Source: Acidobacteriota bacterium (GTDB taxonomy: Bacteria; Acidobacteriota; Terriglobia; Terriglobales; Acidobacteriaceae). From it: DNA of 6,045 nucleotides. The number at the start of each line of letters is the position of its first letter. Within the stretch, counting starts at the first letter, position 1. This document shows, one piece after another, positions 1 to 5,546 of the stretch. A model generated the notes under the pieces. The model made no database searches, had not been told where the DNA came from, and worked only from the letters and a program-made list of their open reading frames with translations. The stretch lies in assembly GCA_003224995.1 (NCBI GenBank), contig QIAI01000233.1, positions 1 through 6,045 of the forward strand, written 5' to 3'. A program made the translations under genes and the position numbers.

Positions 1-1276
1 GGCCGCGGTCGTCGCTTATTCGTGGTATACCACGCAGCAGATCTCCGGCCTGCGCACCCTGCAGAACAATCTGGTCGATCGCAATCGCCGCGACTCCCTC
101 CAACTCCTGCGCGTCCAGAACGATCTCAACTCCCTCGGGCTCGCCATGCGCGACATGCTCGACAATACTGAGCCCTATCCCCTCACGGCATGGACGGCGC
201 AATTCCAGCGCATTCGCTCTGATCTGGATAGCGCCCTCAAGACGGAAGAAGATCTGGCGCCCACCCATCGAACGCCCGAACAGAGACAATACCTTGCCAG
301 TTCGCTGTTGCAATTCTGGGATGCGGTCGACCGCACTTTTGCGCTCGCACAAAGCGGCAAGCCGGAAGAAGCCCGGTCTCAGATCCGTCTCAGCCTGCAA
401 GCCCGCCAGTCCGCGCTGAGCAGCGCCGTGGCTCGCCTGCTGGTCGCAAACAACGAGAGCGAAGAGCAGGCGAACCAGCAGATCCGGCAGATTTACGATC
501 GGGTCCAGCGCCAGGTCTATCTCTTTCTGGGCGCGACGCTCACCGCCATCCTGCTTACCAGCCTGTATGTGATCCACACCAACCGCCGGCTCTTCGCGCA
601 GCTGGCCATCCTCTCCGAGCAGCGCAGCGAGCTTGCGCAGAAACTCATCTCCACCCAGGAATCCACCCTGCGCCATATTTCCCGCGAACTCCACGACGAA
701 TTCGGCCAGATCCTCACCGCGGTGGGCGCCATGCTCGGGCGCGCCGAGAAACATACTCCCGAAAATTCGCCACTTCACACGGAGTTAACCGAGGTCCGGG
801 ACATCACGCAGACCACGCTGGATACGGTACGCAGCCTCTCGCAGGCATTACATCCGGTGATGCTCGACGAGGCCGGCCTCGAAAGCACGGTAGACTGGTA
901 CCTGGCCACGGTGGAAAAGCAGACCGGAACTGACATAATCTACGAAAAATCTGGAGCGTCCTTTCCGGTGAGCGGCAGCGCCGGCATTCACGTTTATCGC
1001 GTGCTGCAGGAGGCTCTGAACAACGTCGCGAGGCACTCCGGTGCCCGCGCCGCCTGGGTTCGTTTGCACTTCACCGCCAGGGAACTCGAGCTTGAAGTGG
1101 AAGATCACGGGAAGGGCTTCTCGATGAACGGGTCCAAAACAGGGATTGTGCTGGTCGCCATGCGCGAGCGCGCCGAGCTGTTAGGCGGCACTTTGGAATT
1201 CCGCCAGCCCGGAACTGGCGGCACGCTGGTTCGTCTGCGGGTACCTCGGGAGAAAGCGGAGTTGCATGCCGAATAA
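1..1276 (+). CDS. Membrane-bound sensor histidine kinase, NarL/DegS-like (HisKA_3), 5' partial
   Basis: The frame is open from position 2 to the stop at 1274-1276 (424 residues visible). The first ATG inside the window (146) is therefore internal and the true start lies upstream. The opening residues AAVVAYSWY look like the end of a first membrane helix. They are followed by a mainly helical, charged stretch of about 155 residues (probable periplasmic sensor region) and a second membrane helix at about 172-191. A linker leads to the dimerisation/phosphoacceptor helix with the motif RELHDEFGQ; the phospho-accepting His is residue 231 (codon 692-694). The HATPase part follows: N-box EALNN (337-341), G1 box DHGKGF (368-373), then GIVLVAMRER and a C-terminal GGT segment. 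This is the HisKA_3 architecture of kinases that pair with LuxR-type regulators, and exactly such a regulator follows with an 11-bp overlap. The signal is unknown. The second glycine box is degenerate (usual pattern GLGLxGM). Confidence 0.93.
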   Translation, partial: AAVVAYSWYTTQQISGLRTLQNNLVDRNRRDSLQLLRVQNDLNSLGLAMRDMLDNTEPYPLTAWTAQFQRIRSDLDSALKTEEDLAPTHRTPEQRQYLASSLLQFWDAVDRTFALAQSGKPEEARSQIRLSLQARQSALSSAVARLLVANNESEEQANQQIRQIYDRVQRQVYLFLGATLTAILLTSLYVIHTNRRLFAQLAILSEQRSELAQKLISTQESTLRHISRELHDEFGQILTAVGAMLGRAEKHTPENSPLHTELTEVRDITQTTLDTVRSLSQALHPVMLDEAGLESTVDWYLATVEKQTGTDIIYEKSGASFPVSGSAGIHVYRVLQEALNNVARHSGARAAWVRLHFTARELELEVEDHGKGFSMNGSKTGIVLVAMRERAELLGGTLEFRQPGTGGTLVRLRVPREKAELHAE

Positions 1277-1895
1277 AATCTCAGTACTTCTGGTGGACGA
1301 TCACAGCCTGGTTCGCCGCGGCTTTCGGCGCCTGCTTGAAGACGAGCCCGATATGATAGTCGTCGGTGAAGCGGGCGATGGTGCTGAGGCAGTCCGCCTC
1401 GCCAAGCAACTCAAGCCCACCGTGGTCGTTATGGATTGCGCCATGCCCGGCACCAGCGGCCTCATCGCCACGCGCAAAATCCTCGAGACCATGCCCGACC
1501 AAGCCATCCTCATGCTCAGCATGCATTCCGAAGAAACTCTCGTGCGCCAGGCTCTCGAGGCCGGGGCCCGTGGCTACGTACTGAAGAATGCGGTCGACCT
1601 AGAACTTCCCGCCGCCATCCGCAAAGTTGCCGAAGGCCAGCAGGTGCTCGATCCCCAGGTCGCTCGCCGCGCGTCGCTCAAAGGCGAGCGCAATGGCGGC
1701 CTTACTCCTCGGGAAATGGAAATCCTGCAACTCATTGTCGACGGAAAATCCAACAAGGAAATCGCCGACCAGCTCAGCCTGAGCGTCAATACCGTCGCCG
1801 TGCACCGCGCCAATATCATGGACACGCTCGGCATTCACAAGGCCGCCGAACTCGTGGTCTACGCAATCCGCAATGGGTTGGTGAATATCCCTTGA
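1266..1895 (+). CDS. NarL/FixJ-family response regulator (REC + LuxR-type HTH)
   Basis: A 209-residue protein of normal length for the family. The N-terminal receiver domain has the acidic pair D11-D12, the phospho-acceptor D57 in VVVMDCAMPG, S85 in the conserved Ser/Thr position and K107 in YVLKNA. The C-terminal LuxR-type helix-turn-helix spans about 145-206, with LTPREMEIL (146-154), the SNKEIADQL helix and the recognition segment SVNTVAVHRANI (173-184). It should act as a DNA-binding transcription factor activated by phosphorylation. Its partner is almost certainly the histidine kinase just upstream, whose last 11 bases overlap the ATG at 1266. The 3' end overlaps the start of the exported repeat-protein gene by four bases (TTGA), so all three are probably translated from one message. 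DNA targets are not visible in the window. Confidence 0.95.
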   Translation: MPNKISVLLVDDHSLVRRGFRRLLEDEPDMIVVGEAGDGAEAVRLAKQLKPTVVVMDCAMPGTSGLIATRKILETMPDQAILMLSMHSEETLVRQALEAGARGYVLKNAVDLELPAAIRKVAEGQQVLDPQVARRASLKGERNGGLTPREMEILQLIVDGKSNKEIADQLSLSVNTVAVHRANIMDTLGIHKAAELVVYAIRNGLVNIP

Positions 1896-2077
1896 ACCGC
1901 CGCTCGTTCCTGCTGGGAATGGCCGGAGCCGCATCGGCCGCGTCGTTACGTGGTCCAATCGCATGGGCTTCACCGGCTTCGAATGTTGGATTCACCCTCA
2001 CCGACGTCACCGCCGCTGCCGGTCTCCAGTTCCATCACAACAGCGGCGCCTATGGGCTCCGGCTGCGGCTTTCTTGA
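1892..2077 (+). other. Displaced 5' part of the CRTAC gene, encoding a Tat-type signal peptide
   Basis: In the frame starting with TTG 1892 (sharing TTGA with the response-regulator stop) the peptide begins MNRRSFLLGMAGAASAAS. It has the twin-arginine motif RRSFL, an Ala-rich hydrophobic core and a likely signal-peptidase site AWA|SP after residue 26. The mature start then reads FTLTDVTAAAGLQFHHNSGAYG, which matches the usual N-terminal segment of CRTAC proteins (a DVT..AG motif before the first repeat). Then follow six nonsense-like residues and a TGA at 2075-2077. The family-typical continuation MGSGCGFLDYD is found one base forward, in the next frame from 2052. I therefore read it as the true N-terminus of the following gene and not as a separate small gene. 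Confidence 0.75.
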
Positions 2078-3563
2078 TTACGACGCCGACGGCTGGCAGG
2101 ATATTCTCCTGATCAACGGCATGGATTGGCCGGGCCACCAAAAACAGCGCAGCACGCTCCGCCTCTACCGCAACAATCGCAACGGCAGCTTCACCGACGT
2201 CACCCGCGCCGCCGGGCTCGACCTCGAAATGTACGGCATGGGCGTCGCTGTCGGCGACTACAACAACGACGGCTTTCCCGACATCCTCATCACCTGCGTC
2301 GGCCAGAATCGCCTGTTCCGCAATACCGGCAAAGGCAGCTTCGTTGACGTCACGCAGAAAAGCGGGCTTGGGGGACGCCAGGCTCTGAGCACCTCCGCCC
2401 TCTGGTTCGATTACGATCGCGACGGCCTGCTCGACCTCTTCGTCTGCAACTACGTGAAGTGGTCACCAGAACACGATGTCTTCTGCAGCCTGGATGGCAA
2501 GCACAAGTCCTACTGCACTCCCGAGGCCTACCGCGGAGAGACTTCGTGGCTCTTCCACAATCGCGGCGACGGCACGTTTGAAGACGTGACTGCCCGGAGC
2601 GGCATTTTCGACAGCAGTTCGAAAGCGCTCGGCGTCGCCATGCTCGACTACGACCACGACGGCTGGCCCGACCTGCTGGTCGCCAATGACACGCAGCCCA
2701 ACAAGCTCTATCGCAACCTGCAGAACGGCACCTTTCGCGACATCGGGATGGACGCCGGCATCGCGCTCAGCACCGAAGGCAAAGCCCGCGCCGGCATGGG
2801 CATCGACACCGGAGACTTCACCAACTCTGGAACCGCAGGCATCGCCATTACCAACTTCGACAACGAGATGATCGGCCTCTACCGCGAAGTGAAGAAGGGC
2901 GTCTACGAGGACATCTCCACGCAATCCGGCGTTGGCCTGGCTTCGAAAAACAGCCTGGGCTTCGGATGCGCGTTCTTTGACGCGAACCTCGACGGCTTCC
3001 TCGACCTCGCCGTCGCCAACGGCCACATCGACGACACGGTCCGCAACATTCGCGGCAACGTCGGCTACGCCCAGCCGCCGCAACTTTTTCTGAACGATGG
3101 CAAAGGAATCTTTCACGATGTCGCCCCGGAGGCCGGAGCAGAATTCGCGCAATCCAAAGTCGGCCGCGGCGTCGCCTGCGGAGACTTCGATCGCGACGGC
3201 GACGTCGATCTACTCATCACCACCAATAACGGACCCGCCTATCTCTACCGCAACAACCAAAGCGCCGGCAACCACAGCATCCGTTTCAAGCTGACTGGGA
3301 CGAAATCCAACCGGGACGCCATTGGCGCCGAAATACGCATCGAAGCCGGCGGCGTGACGCAGTCGCGAATGGTGAAAAGCGGCTCCAGCTATCTCTCGCA
3401 GTCCGAGTTACCCGTAACCTTCGGCGTCGGCAAACGCGATCAGATCGATCGCGTTGTGATCTTGTGGCCCAGCGGCCGCAGCGAGGAATTCAAGAACCTG
3501 TCCGCCGGGAAAGTGTACGAATGCGTGGAAGCGCAGGGGATTAAGGCATTGGCGGGCTTCTAG
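1892..3563 (+). CDS. Exported FG-GAP/VCBS repeat protein with C-terminal ASPIC/UnbV domain (CRTAC family), reading frame broken near 2051
   Basis: The body is readable from ATG 2052 to the TAG at 3561-3563 (503 residues). It contains seven calcium-loop-like motifs of the form DxDxDGxxD, with first Asp at residues 9, 69, 120, 199, 255 (degenerate: DFTNSGTAG, last Asp missing), 310 and 378, as in FG-GAP/VCBS beta-propellers. An ASPIC/UnbV domain follows at about 424-489, from IGAEIRIEAGG through VILWPSGRSEEF to KVYEC. A cysteine pair lies in VFCSLDGKHKSYCTPEAY. The start of the protein lies in another frame: a TTG at 1892 begins a Tat-like leader and runs into DVTAAAGLQFHHNSG before a stop at 2077. 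An ATG at 1950 opens the body frame earlier, but residues encoded by 1950-2051 look like out-of-frame translation. Such proteins are exported and presumed calcium-binding; their function is unknown. The gene may be a recent pseudogene, or the shift may be a sequence error; an unprocessed cytoplasmic product from ATG 2052 is a less likely alternative. Confidence 0.85.
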
Positions 3564-3575
3564 GCACATTCCTGT

Positions 3576-3698
3576 GCACTTTGGGATTGCACTGCTACTC
3601 GTAGGCGTCGAGTTACAAGTGTGAACACTGGTTAACGTCAGTTGGATTACCTTTTGCCTGCCCGCAGTTCGTTACGCGACTCCGTGAACCCAAAGTGC
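3576..3698. repeat. 10-bp perfect inverted repeat, arms 3576-3585 and 3689-3698
   Basis: GCACTTTGGG at 3576-3585 is the exact reverse complement of CCCAAAGTGC at 3689-3698, with 103 bp between the arms. By a rough estimate a perfect 10-bp pair would arise by chance only a few times in a hundred in a region this size. The left arm shares its first two bases with the 3' side of the small hairpin at 3564-3577, so the two pairings compete in RNA. It could be a structured leader, a protein-binding pair or the ends of a short non-coding element. I do not recognise it. Confidence 0.45.
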
Positions 3699-3710
3699 CA
3701 TATGAGCGTT
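3685..3710 (+). promoter_or_regulatory. Possible ECF-sigma-type promoter upstream of the sigma gene
   Basis: TGAACC (3685-3690), a 16-base spacer and CGTT (3707-3710) fit the general -35 (GAAC core) / -10 (CGT core) pattern of many ECF-dependent promoters, such as Bacillus SigW promoters (TGAAAC-N16-CGTA). The position, about 70 bp before the sigma-factor start, would suit autoregulation, which is common for ECF sigma genes. The motif is short and could occur by chance. No similar element was found in the divergent region 5427-5546. Confidence 0.25.
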
Positions 3711-3760
3711 TGACTGAGGGGGCTAAAGGGCCTGCGCTGCGACTATTGAGATGACAGAGC

Positions 3761-3765
3761 AGGAG
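3761..3765 (+). promoter_or_regulatory. Candidate ribosome binding site for the sigma factor, unusually distant
   Basis: AGGAG at 3761-3765 is the best Shine-Dalgarno match before the sigma-factor gene, but it lies 14 bases before the GTG at 3780, longer than usual. An in-frame CTG at 3771 would have a 5-base spacing but is a rare start codon. The frame is closed by a TGA at 3747-3749, so the start must lie between there and the conserved region. GTG 3780 remains the best choice, with some doubt. Confidence 0.4.
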
Positions 3766-3779
3766 ATAAGCTGATAACG

Positions 3780-4370
3780 GTGACGTCCTTAGCGCAAATC
3801 CCGGCGGGAGGAGAACCGGCTGAAAGCCCCGAGGCCCTGCTGGTTGCCGCGGTGTTGCGCAGAGATCGCAAGGCAACGGCGGAGTTCGTTTCATGCTGCT
3901 CGGATTGGATTTATCCCGTTGTACGCCGAGGTCTCATGCCTCGTACGGACATGGTGGAAGACGTCATGCAGGAGATTTTGCTCTCTGCGTGGCGGAACTT
4001 GGCAAGTTTTCGCAGAGAGGCTGGTCTGCGCTCCTGGATTCTGGGAATTGCGCGGCACAAGATCGAGGACTATTACCGCAAGCGCATCCGGCAGGCGGAA
4101 GTGCAGGAAGATGATGCCACCGCCGGGGATCTCGCACCCAGTCTTCAGTTTGACACCCCGTTGGATGGCACGGTCGATGAGGACCGCGTGCAGAGAACAC
4201 TCGCCCGATTACCCGAAGCCTACGGATTGGCGCTTACCTGGCGTTACCGCGACGGAAAGAGTCTTCGCGATATGGCCGAGTTGACCGGCAAGACAGAGAA
4301 AGCCATCGAACGTTTGCTGGCTCGGGCGCGTGAATCCTTCAAAAAGAGGTGGAATGATGAGCAATCCTGA
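3780..4370 (+). CDS. ECF-type RNA polymerase sigma factor
   Basis: A 196-residue protein, normal size for extracytoplasmic-function sigma factors. Region 2 spans about 20-104: ALLVAAVLRRDRKATAEF at the front, EDVMQEILLSAWR (60-72) for core-polymerase and -10 contact, then FRREAGLRSWILGIARHKIEDYYRKR (77-102). An acidic, variable linker follows (about 107-135). Region 4 covers about 137-191, with LARLPEAYGLAL, the helix-turn-helix YRDGKSLRDMAELTGKTEKAIERLLARARESF and a basic end. It should direct RNA polymerase to a small regulon. The chosen GTG start gives about 18 residues before region 2; the ribosome binding site is distant, so the first residues are uncertain. The 3' end overlaps the next gene by 14-17 bp, suggesting a coupled sigma/partner operon. 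The subgroup and the signal are not evident. Confidence 0.93.
   Translation: MTSLAQIPAGGEPAESPEALLVAAVLRRDRKATAEFVSCCSDWIYPVVRRGLMPRTDMVEDVMQEILLSAWRNLASFRREAGLRSWILGIARHKIEDYYRKRIRQAEVQEDDATAGDLAPSLQFDTPLDGTVDEDRVQRTLARLPEAYGLALTWRYRDGKSLRDMAELTGKTEKAIERLLARARESFKKRWNDEQS
4345..4352 (+). promoter_or_regulatory. Ribosome binding site deciding the start of the Cys/His-cluster gene
   Basis: AGAGGTGG lies inside the end of the sigma gene, 4 bases before ATG 4357 and directly before the tandem ATG 4354 (4 and 7 bases counted from its GAGG core). It supports initiation at 4354/4357 in preference to the in-frame GTG 4330 and implies coupled translation of sigma factor and partner. Confidence 0.6.
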
Positions 4371-4692
4371 AGAGGAACGGGAACTCGACCGCTTGCTGGC
4401 CGGGACACCGGAGGAGATGGGTGCGCGTGCCCCCTCGTCTCTCAAGGCGAGGCTCTATTCCGCCCTGGTCAAAGAGCAGCAGTCGAGCGGGCCGCTGGCC
4501 AGCCTGGATGAAACGGTGGCTTCGGGCTTCGGGATATGCGTGTTCGAAAAGCTGGTGCAGATCGCGCCGCTTGGAGAAAGTGCAAAGTCACGCTTCTTTT
4601 GCCGTGTCTGTCATGCGCGCGTACTCGGGGAAGCATTCGATAATGCGCCGATTTACTGGCCGCATTGTCCCTATGTTGCTTTTAAGGGCTGA
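4357..4692 (+). CDS. Small Cys/His-cluster protein coupled to the ECF sigma factor (candidate non-canonical anti-sigma or zinc-ribbon protein)
   Basis: A 111-residue soluble protein (ATG 4357; ATG 4354 is also possible). A good ribosome binding site AGAGGTGG (4345-4352) precedes it, so the longer GTG start at 4330 is unlikely. I do not recognise a named family. Residues 1-50 are acidic, hydrophilic and probably helical (EEERELDRLLAG, SLKARLYSALVKEQQ). The C-terminus carries C82-x2-C85-H86, a 16-residue gap, then WPHCPY with H103 and C104, a pattern suited to binding one zinc ion. It lacks the HxxxCxxC motif of classical zinc anti-sigma factors and has no membrane helix. The gene overlaps the sigma gene, an arrangement typical of sigma/anti-sigma pairs, so a regulatory role on the sigma factor is the leading inference. 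An unrelated zinc-ribbon protein remains possible. Its stop is only 2 bp from that of the convergent barrel gene. Confidence 0.75.
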   Translation: MSNPEEERELDRLLAGTPEEMGARAPSSLKARLYSALVKEQQSSGPLASLDETVASGFGICVFEKLVQIAPLGESAKSRFFCRVCHARVLGEAFDNAPIYWPHCPYVAFKG

Positions 4693-4694
4693 TC

Positions 4695-5426
4695 TCAGAA
4701 ACTCATTACAAATCCGAACAGATTCTGGAAATTGGCCAGCCCGCGCGGAGCTGGTGGTGACAGGTGCTTGCTGATATCGTTCTTCCCAATGAACTCGCTA
4801 AAGCTGTAGCGAAAACTAAGTTTGCGACAGATTCGAATATCCATGCCCACATGGGATCGAAAGACCGGTCGAGTTGAGGAGAACGTAGACGGCGGCAGCA
4901 CAGGCGTTCCTCCGGAGCTAATCAAACGCCCGGCGCTACTATTCAGATGAATGATTCCACCGCCAGTCCCAAGATACGGGCGTATCCAGCTGCTTCTTTT
5001 GCGAAAATAGATCAGAAAATCCAGGACACCGGCGTGCTGTGAGCTCGTGCGGGCCTGCTGATAGAACGTGTTCGATCCCGATCCGGACGAGTTCAGGACC
5101 AGATCATTTCGATTCCAGATGTAGTTCAGCTGCAAGCTGAAGTAATCGTGCAGATGCGCGCCCGCAAAAATGTTTAACGCGCCCCCATTTCGTGGACTGT
5201 AAGAAGAAAGCCTCAACCCTTGTGCGGACGACTGCGAGCCAGCATCGGCCGACAGGGTTGCAATCCCCCCGATAGCGCCGACGTACGGTGTCACTGGCGC
5301 ACACACGCCGGGCACGCACAAAAAGAACACCGCGAGCAGAGAGCGCATTGCGCCTAAGCAGATGCAGGCTCGCACAGCGAGGTTGGTGAGGAGAGCGGCT
5401 TTTGACATTTTCGTTACATTCAGCAT
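4695..5426 (-). CDS. Outer-membrane beta-barrel protein (OMP_b-brl-like)
   Basis: The reading frame gives up to 243 residues from ATG 5426. An in-frame ATG at 5408 and another at 5348 are alternatives. The 5348 start gives a compact leader, MRSLLAVFFLCVPGVCA, with a weak TAGG ribosome site 4 bases before it, and yields 217 residues. I prefer it on biological grounds, although the cleavage site is unclear because Pro follows the candidate Ala. The mature part shows alternating hydrophobic strands: ALNIFAGAHL, YFSLQLNYIWNRND, VLDFLIYF, SWIRPYLGTGGGIIHL, SHVGMDIRICRKLSFRYSFSEF and FQNLFGFVMSF. The RPYLGTGGG turn and the C-terminal Phe are typical of small outer-membrane barrels folded by the BAM machinery. 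Nothing indicates a ligand or enzyme activity. It converges on the sigma operon and is divergent from the propeller gene. Confidence 0.8.
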   Translation of the reverse strand: MLNVTKMSKAALLTNLAVRACICLGAMRSLLAVFFLCVPGVCAPVTPYVGAIGGIATLSADAGSQSSAQGLRLSSYSPRNGGALNIFAGAHLHDYFSLQLNYIWNRNDLVLNSSGSGSNTFYQQARTSSQHAGVLDFLIYFRKRSSWIRPYLGTGGGIIHLNSSAGRLISSGGTPVLPPSTFSSTRPVFRSHVGMDIRICRKLSFRYSFSEFIGKNDISKHLSPPAPRGLANFQNLFGFVMSF

Positions 5427-5546
5427 CCTGCGAGCGATTTCCTAAAAATACAGCAAAGCACAGAGGGGGATTTGGGATTGTGGAGCGACTTCATGCTCGA
5501 ATCCGGCAAGTGGCCATCTGGCAGCCACCCAAGAAAAGGAATGACC
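5427..5546. promoter_or_regulatory. Divergent intergenic region between barrel and propeller genes
   Basis: These 120 bp must hold the start signals of both flanking genes. I found no convincing -35/-10 pair on either strand and no ECF-type GAAC/CGT pair. The minus-strand stretch TATTTTTAGGAAAT (5438-5451 on the plus numbering) is the most AT-rich part and could contain a -10 or the ribosome site of the barrel gene. If the barrel gene starts at 5348, its leader extends further left. Confidence 0.35.
5536..5540 (+). promoter_or_regulatory. Ribosome binding site of the propeller gene
   Basis: AAGGA at 5536-5540 touches a first ATG at 5541 but sits 6 bases before the second in-frame ATG at 5547. 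The spacing favours 5547 as the true start, which also gives a compact n-region (MRFR) for the signal peptide. Confidence 0.6.

Larger units (their letters stand above)
3564..3779. other. Gene-free stretch between the CRTAC and sigma-factor genes
   Basis: I see no convincing coding sequence on either strand in these 216 bp. Three short perfect hairpins follow the upstream stop codon: GCACA/TGTGC (3564-3577), ACTCG/CGAGT (3597-3613) and AGTGT/ACACT (3618-3629). None has a T-run after it, so none is a standard intrinsic terminator. A 10-bp inverted repeat (3576-3585 with 3689-3698) spans much of the region, and a possible ECF-type promoter lies at 3685-3710. The stretch probably contains the 3' end of the left operon and the promoter and leader of the sigma operon. 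Confidence 0.6.

Noticed and set aside
1436..1891. Plus-strand open frame running through the response regulator in frame with the Tat leader
   Set aside because: The translation is Arg/His-rich shadow sequence of the regulator; only the part from TTG 1892 on looks like protein.
1950..2051. ATG 1950 as the start of the CRTAC protein
   Set aside because: The 34 residues it adds are Ser/Pro-rich with no signal peptide and are the out-of-frame reading of the Tat leader region.
2463..3152. A 229-codon open frame on the minus strand opposite the FG-GAP repeats
   Set aside because: It mirrors the repetitive Asp/Gly-rich codons of the CRTAC gene, which give stop-free antisense frames. The product is low-complexity Val/Ala/Asp-rich with no domain, and the plus-strand protein is clearly real.
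3564..3577. Hairpin GCACA-TTCC-TGTGC as an intrinsic terminator of the left operon
   Set aside because: The stem is 5 bp and is followed by ACTTTGGG, not a T-tract.
3710..3746. TTGACT (3710-3715) as the -35 of a housekeeping promoter
   Set aside because: No acceptable -10 hexamer at 16-18 bp; the nearest AT-rich hexamer (ACTATT, 3742) is 26 bp away.
3613..3894. 93-codon minus-strand open frame across the gene-free stretch
   Set aside because: Pro/Arg/Ser-rich composition, no recognisable motif, and it overlaps the sigma-factor N-terminus in antisense.
4633..4646. Hairpin GCATT-CGAT-AATGC as a terminator for the convergent barrel gene
   Set aside because: It lies within the Cys/His-cluster coding sequence, has only a 5-bp stem and no T-run on either side.
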